Below are positions 8,487-16,275 of a stretch of 64,000 nucleotides of DNA, piece by piece. Made by a program: the position numbers and the translations under genes. Origin of the DNA: Plut-88900 sp963668115 (lineage in GTDB: Bacteria > Chloroflexota > Dehalococcoidia > Plut-88900). The stretch spans positions 1,798,001 to 1,862,000 of the forward strand of contig OY764147.1 of NCBI GenBank assembly GCA_963668115.1. Direction: 5' to 3'. The notes under the pieces were generated by a model. That model was not told where the DNA came from. It saw nothing but the letters and a program-made list of their open reading frames with translations, and did not search any database. Within the stretch, counting starts at the first letter, position 1, and each line of letters begins with the position of its first letter.

Positions 8487-9587
8487 ATGGCTGATTTACG
8501 TTTCATCTCCGCCGATTCCCACGTGCAGGAGAGCGACGAATTCAAGTTGAGGGTGCCGGAGCACTTTCGCAAACGGCTCCCTCATATGGAAATCATCAAT
8601 GGGGGCGAGTACGAGATCGTGGAGGGACGGAAGCCCCGGCGATTCGACGTTGCGGAAGCCCGCATCTCCGATGACGATCTCAATCGCAATTTCCGTGAGG
8701 ACCCGGACGGGGGTCGGAACATCGCGCGTCGGTTGTCGGACCAGGGGCGGGATAGCGTGGTGGGGGAGGTGATCTACTGCAATGCGCTGCTGACGTATCT
8801 CGGGTCTCCGGACACCGAGTTCCAGATGACCGTGGCCCGTACCTACAATGACTGGGTGCACGAGCTGTTCGGGGAGCATCCCGACAGGTTCGCCCCAGCT
8901 GCCATCCTGCCCACCCTGGACGTACCCGCGGCAGTCGAAGAGGTCTACAGACTCTCCAAGATGGGCTTCAAGCTCGTCAGCAGCCCCATCGGCATCAAGG
9001 AGCAGCCCTACAGCAGAAAGGTCTACGAGCCCCTCTGGAGCGCCCTGGAGGACACGGGTATCGTCTTCAGCCTTCACTTCAACACGGGGACGGAGGATCA
9101 CCTGCCCGAGAACATCGGTGAAGAGGAAACGGACAACGACTTCCTCCCCTACATGATTATCAGCATGGCCGAGGGCATCGAGCCCGTCTCCCACTTGCTG
9201 GCGTCGGGGGTACCGATGAGGCATCCAGGGCTAGACTTCGTGGTGGTGGAGTGTGGGGCGGGGTGGCTGGCGTGGGTACTTTACGCCCTGGACGAGCAAT
9301 ACCAGAGAAAGCACATGTGGCTGGAAGAAAAGCTAGAACTCAATCTAAGCGACTACTTCAAGCGACAGGGCCATGCAACCTTCGGAGACGATCCGGTGGC
9401 TCTCACTACGCTGGACTACATAGGGGACAAGGCGCTGCTCTGGGGCAGCGACTACCCCCATGACGAGGGCACTTTCCCCCATTCTAAGGAGGTCATCGAC
9501 CGGATCTTCGAAGGATATTCCGAAGATATCAAGCGGAAGGTCGTCTACGAGAACGCGGTCGAGTTGTACCGGTTCCCGACGAACTAG
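8487..9587 (+). CDS. Amidohydrolase family protein, array member 1
   Basis: ACMSD-like amidohydrolase-2 protein, 366 aa. The N-terminal metal site reads SADSHVQES (Asp-x-His, not His-x-His), followed by central SLHFNTG, ECGAGWLAW and the catalytic WGSDYPHDEGTF near the C-terminus. GGAGG precedes the ATG. From about residue 138 to the end it is almost identical to the next gene; the first ~130 residues differ much more. It begins a four-gene same-strand series. The substrate is unknown; the SADSHVxEP type is abundant in organisms that degrade recalcitrant organic matter. Confidence 0.9.
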   Translation: MADLRFISADSHVQESDEFKLRVPEHFRKRLPHMEIINGGEYEIVEGRKPRRFDVAEARISDDDLNRNFREDPDGGRNIARRLSDQGRDSVVGEVIYCNALLTYLGSPDTEFQMTVARTYNDWVHELFGEHPDRFAPAAILPTLDVPAAVEEVYRLSKMGFKLVSSPIGIKEQPYSRKVYEPLWSALEDTGIVFSLHFNTGTEDHLPENIGEEETDNDFLPYMIISMAEGIEPVSHLLASGVPMRHPGLDFVVVECGAGWLAWVLYALDEQYQRKHMWLEEKLELNLSDYFKRQGHATFGDDPVALTTLDYIGDKALLWGSDYPHDEGTFPHSKEVIDRIFEGYSEDIKRKVVYENAVELYRFPTN

Positions 9588-9603
9588 GAAAGAGGATACA
9601 ACA

Positions 9604-10704
9604 ATGGATGAACTGCGTTTCATATCCTCCGACTCCCACGTTCAGGAGAGCGACGAATTCAAGATACGTGTGCCGGAGCATTTCCGCAAACGGCTTCCCC
9701 ACACGGAAATTATCAACGGCGGCGAATACCACATTGTGGAGGGACGGAAGCCAAGAAGGTACGACATCGCAGAGAGCAGGGTGGACGAGGACGATATGAG
9801 CCGCGAATGGCGAGAGGACCCGACGCAGGGTCGGGATATCTATCGCAGGCTGGAAGACCAGGACAAGGACGGGGTGGCGGGGGAGATCATCTACTGCAAC
9901 GATTTGCTGACGTATCTGGGGTCTCCGGATACGGAGTTCCAGATGACTGTGGCCAAGACGTACAACGATTGGATACACGAGCTTTTTGGGAGCAGGCCGG
10001 ACAGACTGGCCCCGGCAGCGATACTGCCCACCCTGGACGTTCCAGCCGCAGTGGAGGAGGTGTACAGGCTCTCCAAGATGGGCTTCAAGCTGGTCAGCAG
10101 TCCCATCGGCATCAAGAACCAGCCCTACAGCAGAAAGGTGTACGAGCCCCTCTGGAGCGCCCTGGAGGACACGGGCATCGTATTCAGCCTTCACTTCAAC
10201 ACCGGCACCGAGGACCACCTCCCAGAGAACGTGGGTGAAGAGGAAACAGACAACGATTTCCTCCCCTACATGATCATCAGCATGGCCGAGGGCATCGAGC
10301 CCGTTTCCCACTTGCTGGCATCGGGGGTGCCGATGAGGCACCCGGGCTTGGACTTCGTGGTGGTGGAGTGCGGGGCGGGGTGGCTGGCCTGGGTACTCTA
10401 CGCACTGGACGAGCAGTACCAGAGAAAGCACATGTGGCTGGAAGAGAAGCTGGAACTTAACCTGAGCGACTACTTCAAGCGTCAAGGACATGCAACCTTC
10501 GGGGATGACCCGGTGGCCCTTACTACGCTGGACTACATCGGGGACAAGGCTCTGCTTTGGGGCAGCGATTATCCCCACGACGAGGGCACATTGCCCCATT
10601 CGAAGGAGGTCATAGACCGCATCTTCGAAGGGTATTCAGAGGACATCAAGCGGAGAGTTGTATACGAGAACGCGGCGGAGCTGTACCGGTTCCCGATGAA
10701 CTAG
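9604..10704 (+). CDS. Amidohydrolase family protein, array member 2 (near-copy of member 1)
   Basis: 366 aa, the same length as member 1, and starting MDELRFISSDSHVQES only 16 bases after its stop. Residues from about 138 onward differ from member 1 at only about half a dozen positions (such as E/N, I/V, F/L, K/R, V/A, T/M), with scattered synonymous changes. The N-terminal third differs at many positions (for instance DEDDMSREWREDP against DDDLNRNFREDP). The metal and catalytic motifs DSH, LHFNTG and WGSDYPHDEGT are intact. This pattern points to tandem duplication with the 3' two-thirds kept alike by gene conversion, and possibly altered specificity in the N-terminal part. Confidence 0.9.
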   Translation: MDELRFISSDSHVQESDEFKIRVPEHFRKRLPHTEIINGGEYHIVEGRKPRRYDIAESRVDEDDMSREWREDPTQGRDIYRRLEDQDKDGVAGEIIYCNDLLTYLGSPDTEFQMTVAKTYNDWIHELFGSRPDRLAPAAILPTLDVPAAVEEVYRLSKMGFKLVSSPIGIKNQPYSRKVYEPLWSALEDTGIVFSLHFNTGTEDHLPENVGEEETDNDFLPYMIISMAEGIEPVSHLLASGVPMRHPGLDFVVVECGAGWLAWVLYALDEQYQRKHMWLEEKLELNLSDYFKRQGHATFGDDPVALTTLDYIGDKALLWGSDYPHDEGTLPHSKEVIDRIFEGYSEDIKRRVVYENAAELYRFPMN

Positions 10705-10719
10705 GGGGTAATAACCAAG

Positions 10720-11853
10720 ATGCCAGAGCTATCCATAATCTCTGCGGACTCACATTCGAACGAGCCGGAGGAGATATACGAGCGACTGCCTGCGGAATAC
10801 CGGGCCCGGGCGCCTCACGAAGAGGTAATCGACGGGAAGAGATACCTGATGTATGACGGGCAGAGTCCGTCGGCGATGGAGGCGCCGCACCCGCTGAACG
10901 AGGATGACATGCGTCGGTACTGGCGGGATGGGGAAGCGCTGGGTCGGGTGCAGCACCGCGAGGGTGGCACGCATATCCCGACTCGGCTGGCAGACCAGGA
11001 GGAAGACGGCGTAGTGGCAGAGGTGGTATACCCGCAGGCGGTGTTCAAGATCTTCGCGTCGCCGGACCCGGGATACCAGCTGGCGCTGGCGCAGCTCTAC
11101 AACGATTGGCACCACGAGATTTTCGGCGAGCACCCCGAGAAGTTCGCTGTGTCGGCGCAGATCCCGATTATGGACATCCAGGACGGGATAGACGAGGCGA
11201 AACGGGCGGCGGGGCTCGGGTACCGGTCATTCTCATTGCCCGTGTCGATGCCCCTAGTCCCGTATAACATGCCTGACTATGAGCCGTTCTGGGCAAATGC
11301 AGCGGAACTGGGCGTGCCTGTGGCGTTCCACGTGTTCAGCGGAGGCCCAAGCGGGAAGCCTCCCTCAAGGGAGCCTAGGATGACCTCGCCGGGCTCCGAC
11401 CAGCTGGGGCAGGTGCTGGGAATGACGGAGGCGATGTACCCGATGGTGCAATTGATAGCGGGAGGAGCCTGCGCCCGGCACCCGGACCTGAAGTTCGTGC
11501 TGGCGGAGGCGGGCATCGGGTGGATACCGTGGCTCCTGGTGCAGATGGACGACAATCATCACCGTCGTCACATGTGGGAAGTGCCCCAACTGGAGATGCT
11601 GCCAAGCGAATATTTCAAGAAGCAGGGCTACTCCACCTTCTCCGATGACATAGTGGGGATTATGACCCGGGAGGTTGCGGGGGTAGAGTCGTTGATGTGG
11701 GGAAGCGACTATCCGCACGACGAAGGGACTTTCCCTCACTCACAGGAAGTGATTGAGCGGATGTTTGAAGGGGTGCCGGAAGAGGACAAGGCGAAGATAG
11801 TATGTGAAAACGCGGCGAAGCTGTACGGGTTCCCGGTGAATAGGAACGGATAA
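10720..11853 (+). CDS. Amidohydrolase family protein, array member 3
   Basis: 377 aa, starting 15 bases after member 2. It has the same architecture: SADSHSNEPEEIYERLP at the N-terminus, AFHVFSGGPSG with the central His, EAGIGWIPWLL, and WGSDYPHDEGTFPHSQE before the end YGFPVN. It is clearly diverged from members 1 and 2, including an insertion around residues 210-230 (GKPPSREPRMTSPGSDQ). The substrate is unknown. Tight spacing to both neighbours suggests co-transcription. Confidence 0.9.
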   Translation: MPELSIISADSHSNEPEEIYERLPAEYRARAPHEEVIDGKRYLMYDGQSPSAMEAPHPLNEDDMRRYWRDGEALGRVQHREGGTHIPTRLADQEEDGVVAEVVYPQAVFKIFASPDPGYQLALAQLYNDWHHEIFGEHPEKFAVSAQIPIMDIQDGIDEAKRAAGLGYRSFSLPVSMPLVPYNMPDYEPFWANAAELGVPVAFHVFSGGPSGKPPSREPRMTSPGSDQLGQVLGMTEAMYPMVQLIAGGACARHPDLKFVLAEAGIGWIPWLLVQMDDNHHRRHMWEVPQLEMLPSEYFKKQGYSTFSDDIVGIMTREVAGVESLMWGSDYPHDEGTFPHSQEVIERMFEGVPEEDKAKIVCENAAKLYGFPVNRNG

Positions 11854-11904
11854 TCTGGGCCGGACCTCGGGGCGCGGATTCGAGACTAGGCAGGGAGGCA
11901 CATC

Positions 11905-13077
11905 ATGGCAGGCTACACGATCATATCGGCGGACTCGCACGTAGCAGAGCCTCCCGAGCTGTACACGGAGCTGGTAGCGCCGGAATTCCGGCACAGGACT
12001 CCAAAGATCATCAAGGAGAACGGGGCAACGTACCGGGTGGTGGAGGGGCGAAAGCGCCGGAGGCTGGACCTGGCCGAGGCCAGGCTGACGGATGAAGACA
12101 GGGAAAAGGAGTTCCGGCACGAGGAATGGGGAGGTCGGAACCTGGAGCGTCGGATCTCGGAGATTGAGCGGGATGGTGTGAGCGCCGAGGTGATCTACCC
12201 GGACTACACCTTGTGGATATACAGCTCGCCGGATCCCAACTACCAGATGGCAGTGGCCCAGCCCTACAACAACTGGGTGATCGAGCATTTCCGGCCCCAG
12301 GGAGACAGGTTTGCACCGGTCGGGGTGGTACCAGTGATCGACATCGACAGGGGGATAGAGGAGATCAAGAGACTGGCCAATCTCGGGTTCAAGGTAGCCT
12401 CAATTCCGGCCCTTGTGAGCAGGCTGCCCTACAACCAGCCGGAGTACGAGCCATTGTGGCAAGCCATCGAGGACTCTGGGATGGCATTGAGCCTGCATGC
12501 ACGCGCCGTGGACTATGACCCGTTCCCGGACGAGATAGGCGAGGAAGAGCAGGGCGGTTTCATAAAGTGGTTGGTGTGTGGGATGTCGCAGGTGCAGGAA
12601 CCGATAACGGACTTGATCTGCTCGGGGGTATTGGAAAGGCATCCAGGGATCCGGTTCGTGGTGGCGGAGTGCGGGGCGGGGTGGCTGGCGTGGCTCCTGT
12701 ACGCGCTGGACGAGCAGGCCGAGAAGAAGCACATGTGGATAAGACCAACCCTGGAGATGGCACCCAGCGAGTATTTCAAGCGACAAGGCGGCGTGACGTT
12801 CGGCGACGATCTGCCGGCGCTGCTGAACATCTCCCTGACGGGGGCCGACTGCCTGCTGTGGGGAAGCGACTATCCGCACGACGAGGGGACGTTTCCGAAC
12901 TCGCAGGAAGTTATCGAGAAGACGTTCGGGGACCTGTCGGAGAGCGACAAGCGGAAGATTGTGGGGGAGAACGCGGCTCGGATTTACGGGTTTTCGGTGA
13001 ATGGGGGGGTAGGGGCGGAAAAAGCGCCGCGAAAAGGCTCTCTTTTGGGTGTGAGGATGACTTCGGAGTCGGGTTAG
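11905..13077 (+). CDS. Amidohydrolase family protein, array member 4
   Basis: 390 aa. GGGAGG precedes the ATG. Motifs are SADSHVAEPPELY, LSLHARAVDYDPFPDEIGEEE, ECGAGWLAWLLYALDEQ and WGSDYPHDEGTFPNSQE. Relatives in this window end at YGFPVN or YRFPTN. This one continues about 24 residues past YGFSVN with a Gly/Lys-rich tail, which suggests the original stop codon was lost. It is the last member of the array and converges with the PLP enzyme gene. Confidence 0.9.
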   Translation: MAGYTIISADSHVAEPPELYTELVAPEFRHRTPKIIKENGATYRVVEGRKRRRLDLAEARLTDEDREKEFRHEEWGGRNLERRISEIERDGVSAEVIYPDYTLWIYSSPDPNYQMAVAQPYNNWVIEHFRPQGDRFAPVGVVPVIDIDRGIEEIKRLANLGFKVASIPALVSRLPYNQPEYEPLWQAIEDSGMALSLHARAVDYDPFPDEIGEEEQGGFIKWLVCGMSQVQEPITDLICSGVLERHPGIRFVVAECGAGWLAWLLYALDEQAEKKHMWIRPTLEMAPSEYFKRQGGVTFGDDLPALLNISLTGADCLLWGSDYPHDEGTFPNSQEVIEKTFGDLSESDKRKIVGENAARIYGFSVNGGVGAEKAPRKGSLLGVRMTSESG

Positions 13078-13142
13078 AGGGGAGAAGGGCGTTCTCGGGG
13101 GTTCTGGGGGGAGTTGGGCACGGGATGAGAGAGGATTCGCTG

Positions 13143-14279
13143 CTAAGAGGTGAGTTCTTCGCGGAGGCGGCGGGCCACGATACGTTCTTCGCCTTCGAGG
13201 AGGGTGTCGACGCCGAGCTTGAGGGATGAGCCTTCGAGCCAGAGCCAGATGCAGGGGTCGCCTTCTCTCAGAGCCTGTTCGACGGAGGCGGCAGTGCGGC
13301 CCAGGGCCGTTTCGTCCAAGGTGATCTTCATTTCCATGGAGCAGTAGTGGTCGTACCAGCCCTGGGTAATGTCGATATGGGGGAGGCCGGCGAGGGACTC
13401 GGCGACGACCTGGAATAGACGGTCCTGGTCGGTGAGTCGGGCGTCGTGGTCCATTTCCAACCATTCCCGCAGTACGGCGACAACGGCAACAACCTCCTGT
13501 CGGTCAATCTTGTAACCACGGCCCAGGTTGCGGTTCTTTTCAGTCTCGAAGGCCATGAAGCCGTTGAGGGCGGCGGCACGCACTGCTTCCTTGCTGCCGC
13601 ACAGGAAACCAGTTGAATTGGGACCGCCCATGTACTTGGCGCTGAAGCAGACTAAGTCGGCGCCGCTGTTGACGAGTTCCGTGATGCGTCCAAGGGGGTA
13701 GACCTGGTATGCGGCGTCTACGATGACGGAGACGCCGGCATCTTTGGCGATGGAGACAACTTCGGAGAGGGAGAGGATTCCGGGCTCGCCTTCCTGGTGG
13801 GCGGCATAGATTATGCCTCCGGTGGTCGGGCCTATGGCCTGGGCCAGCTGATTTGGCGTAGTCTGGTCATCATCGCCGACCTCGGTCATACGGGCCCCGG
13901 AGACGGTAACGCTTCGGTCGTAAGAATAGCGAGCGCATTTCTGGATCAGGAACTCATTTTTGAGGCCGGAGGTGTCGGGGAGGCGGGAGACGATATCCGG
14001 GTTTCCACCGGTCATAACACCGGAGACACCAAGGGAAACTGCGGCGAAGCAGCCGGGGGTGGGATGGGCGGCCTCGGCGCCGATTAGTTCGGCAATAGCT
14101 TCACCGGCTCGGTCCAGGAGCTCGGGCATTTCGACGTAAATTCGGTTGGCCTCTTCCATGGCGTCCCGGACTGTGGGGCTTAGGATGGAGCCGCCGAGGA
14201 CGGTGGAGCTGCTGCGAGCACATATGACACGTTTGACGCCCAAATTTGAGTAGACGGTTGGGGTGGTGATGCCGGGCAT
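13143..14279 (-). CDS. SelA-like / aminotransferase class V-fold PLP enzyme
   Basis: PLP-dependent fold-type I enzyme, 378 aa from the chosen start (MPGITTPTVYSNLGVKRVICA). GCFAAVSLGVSGVMTGG, IIYAAHQEGEPGILSL, VIVDAAYQVYP and the likely Schiff-base lysine in CFSAKYMGGPNSTGFLCG match the SelA / D-glucosaminate-6-phosphate ammonia-lyase-like group. GGAG lies eight bases before the ATG at 14279. It follows the amidohydrolase gene by 28 bases on the same strand, so the two are probably an operon acting on one pathway, for example hydrolysis then deamination. Selenocysteine synthase itself is unlikely: the protein is shorter and no selB or selC is nearby. Confidence 0.82.
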   Translation of the reverse strand: MPGITTPTVYSNLGVKRVICARSSSTVLGGSILSPTVRDAMEEANRIYVEMPELLDRAGEAIAELIGAEAAHPTPGCFAAVSLGVSGVMTGGNPDIVSRLPDTSGLKNEFLIQKCARYSYDRSVTVSGARMTEVGDDDQTTPNQLAQAIGPTTGGIIYAAHQEGEPGILSLSEVVSIAKDAGVSVIVDAAYQVYPLGRITELVNSGADLVCFSAKYMGGPNSTGFLCGSKEAVRAAALNGFMAFETEKNRNLGRGYKIDRQEVVAVVAVLREWLEMDHDARLTDQDRLFQVVAESLAGLPHIDITQGWYDHYCSMEMKITLDETALGRTAASVEQALREGDPCIWLWLEGSSLKLGVDTLLEGEERIVARRLREELTS

Positions 14280-14307
14280 TGGAAGGCTCCTTGAATGGGA
14301 TGGGGAG

Positions 14308-15519
14308 TTATTCAGCGGTCTTGTCGACGACGAGACGACCATCCTTGAAGACCATGCGCAGCTGGCGCATGTTATCGATGCTTTCGAGGGGGTCAGCGCC
14401 GACGACTATGAGGTCGGCGATCTTGCCAACTTCCACAGTGCCAAGCTTGTCATCGACGCCACAGGTAAGGGCGGACATGGCGGTTGCAGCCTTTATGGCC
14501 TGCATTGGTGTGGCGCCGTCGCGTACCCAGAGGCCCATCTCGAGGTGGACGGCGTCCTTGACGGGGCCGAGATCAGAACCAAGGGCCATCTTTACACCGG
14601 AGTCCAGGGCCCTTTTGAACCACATGGCGTGCTCTTCTACGGCGGCGTCTGCCCGGGCGAGCATCTCTGAGGAAATCTGCTTTACCTCGAGATATTCCTC
14701 TTCCCATTCGTTGGTGACCTGCTTTGGGGTGAGGTGGCTGATACCGAGGGTTGGGACGTAGATTGTGCCCTTTTCCCTCATCATATCGAGGCACTCGTCG
14801 TCCATGATGTAGCCGTGCTCTACGGTCCAGGTGTTGTTTCTCACCGCGCCTTTCACAGCGTCGGGGTTGGCGGCATGGGACATGACTTTCATGCCGCGCT
14901 GGTGGCAGACCTGGTAAGTGGCTTCCATCTCGTCGGGGAGGAAGAAGCTGTGCCAGTGACGATCCCAGTCGGGGCCCATGATGCCCCCGGAGAGGTTGAG
15001 TTTGATGTGGTCTACGTTGTTCTCGATCTGTTTGCGGACGGCGAGGACGAAGTCCTCGGGACCGTCACACTGCTGGGAGAACGGCCATCTGGTGCCGTGG
15101 CCTCCGGTGGTGGTGAGAAAGTAGCCAGAGGCAAAGACCCGGGGACCGAGATATTTATCGGAGGCGAAGGCATCCCGCCAGGCAACGTCTATCCAGTGTT
15201 CAATGCCGCCGCTGCGGATCCCGGTCACACCGCTTTCAGTGAGGCCTTCCATAGCGTTCTTGCCGTAGCTTACGACACGCTCGGGGATGGTCTTGGGCGG
15301 GGGGTAGGGGAACATGAGGTGAACGTGAACGTCCCAGAGGCCGGGGAGGAGCCAGCCGCCCCGGGCATCGATAACTTGGGCGCCGTCCGCATCAATCTTG
15401 TTTCCATTGGTCTCGATGCGGGTGATGAGGCCATCTTCGATGGCGACGGTGGCGTCCGGTTGGGCGTGTTCTGAAACGGCGTCGATAAGGTGGCAGTTGG
15501 TGATGACGAGCCGGGACAT
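14308..15519 (-). CDS. Amidohydrolase family protein (imidazolonepropionase / prolidase-like)
   Basis: Amidohydrolase-1 type protein, 403 aa, with the urease-like small beta-domain first (LVITNCHLIDAVSEH...GLITRIE), then the metal motif GLWDVHVHLMF. Later ligands are visible as KVMSHAANPDAVKGAV, VEHGY and LGSDLG, and the second half of the beta-domain follows (GTVEVGKIADLIVVGADPLES). AGGAGGTG five bases before the ATG at 15519 sets the start. It belongs to a different subfamily from the 8.5-13 kb array. It is first in a two-gene unit with the PLP enzyme. Confidence 0.9.
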   Translation of the reverse strand: MSRLVITNCHLIDAVSEHAQPDATVAIEDGLITRIETNGNKIDADGAQVIDARGGWLLPGLWDVHVHLMFPYPPPKTIPERVVSYGKNAMEGLTESGVTGIRSGGIEHWIDVAWRDAFASDKYLGPRVFASGYFLTTTGGHGTRWPFSQQCDGPEDFVLAVRKQIENNVDHIKLNLSGGIMGPDWDRHWHSFFLPDEMEATYQVCHQRGMKVMSHAANPDAVKGAVRNNTWTVEHGYIMDDECLDMMREKGTIYVPTLGISHLTPKQVTNEWEEEYLEVKQISSEMLARADAAVEEHAMWFKRALDSGVKMALGSDLGPVKDAVHLEMGLWVRDGATPMQAIKAATAMSALTCGVDDKLGTVEVGKIADLIVVGADPLESIDNMRQLRMVFKDGRLVVDKTAE

Positions 15520-15611
15520 GGTCACCTCCTAAGGGGACGTGGGTCGGGGGCATATTACATTTCCAGTTACACGTTGCGCAACAGGAGGCCCTATTGGGGT
15601 GAAAGAGAAAA

Positions 15612-15630
15612 GAGAGCGCAATGCGCTCTC
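15612..15630 (-). terminator. Intrinsic terminator after the small membrane protein gene
   Basis: GAGAGCGC/GCGCTCTC forms an 8-bp stem with a 3-nt loop. On the minus strand it is followed by TTTTCTCTTT. It lies 36 bp downstream of the stop at 15667. Confidence 0.75.
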
Positions 15631-15666
15631 ATTCTTGGTCGGCTTACACAGACAGTTGGAAGCAGG

Positions 15667-15858
15667 TCAGGAGCTAGTGCGTTGGCCTTTGGCCAGCCAG
15701 AAGGCGATGATGGGCGAGAGGATGACTATGGCCAATCCGATGATTATGGTGCCCATGATTCCGGCGAGGGTGAAAATGACGCCCAGCCCTCCACCAACAA
15801 CGAGGACGAAGATGCCAGCCATGAGAGGGAGAAGAATACTTGAAGGTATGCGATCCAT
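15667..15858 (-). CDS. Small two-helix membrane protein, unknown function
   Basis: 63 aa. Almost the whole chain is hydrophobic: segment 1 about residues 7-28 (ILLPLMAGIFVLVVGGGLGV) and segment 2 about 32-54 (AGIMGTIIIGLAIVILSP), with a short polar tail KGQRTSS. GGAGA lies before the ATG and a terminator follows the stop, so a real single-gene unit is likely. I do not recognise a family. Confidence 0.62.
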   Translation of the reverse strand: MDRIPSSILLPLMAGIFVLVVGGGLGVIFTLAGIMGTIIIGLAIVILSPIIAFWLAKGQRTSS

Positions 15859-16023
15859 GTTGTCTCCAGTGGTGTTGTGGCGGTCCCGGTGCGCTGGTTC
15901 AAATTATAGCCGGGCGGTCGGGAATGTCCAGAGTCGGCGTAGTGCCGGAGGGTTGGGTAGATTTACAACGGGTGGATTCCTATTGATAATATGGTGTGTC
16001 GGGCGTGAGGGCCCGGCGTTGAG

Positions 16024-16098
16024 GCCAGCGTAGCTCAGCGGTAGAGCAGCGGTTTCGTAAACCGCAGGCCAAGGGTTCGATTCCCTTCGCTGGCTCCA
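16024..16098 (+). tRNA. tRNA-Thr (CGU anticodon)
   Basis: A full cloverleaf can be drawn. The acceptor is GCCAGCG/CGCTGGC, the D arm GCTC...GAGC, and the anticodon stem GCGGT/ACCGC with loop TTCGTAA, giving anticodon CGT. The T arm is AGGG-TTCGATT-CCCT. The discriminator is T and CCA is encoded. It reads Thr ACG codons. Confidence 0.95.
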
Positions 16099-16211
16099 TT
16101 ATTACGGCTACAGACTTTTCCGTGTTTCTCGTTGTCCTACGCAGGGAGCGGCAAGCACTTCGTTTTGAGCGAGGGTCTCCTTGCGACCGCGTTCAGACAT
16201 CAGAAAAACAT

Positions 16212-16244
16212 CACCGCCCCCAAGGGTGACCCCTGGGGGCGGTG
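16212..16244 (-). terminator. Intrinsic terminator of the 1113-aa surface protein gene
   Basis: CACCGCCCCCA/TGGGGGCGGTG is an 11-bp stem. On the minus strand it is followed by ATGTTTTTC. It begins about 32 bp after the stop at 16276. Confidence 0.8.
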
Positions 16245-16275
16245 GACTATTCTAGCTGTTTGCCCAGTTGGTTAT

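Noticed and set aside
13143..14279. Selenocysteine synthase (SelA) and selenoprotein system
   Set aside because: The protein is shorter than SelA, has no N-terminal SelA domain, and no selB, selC or SECIS is nearby.
16024..16098. Integration site (att) at tRNA-Thr
   Set aside because: No integrase gene and no repeat of the tRNA 3' end were seen in the window.
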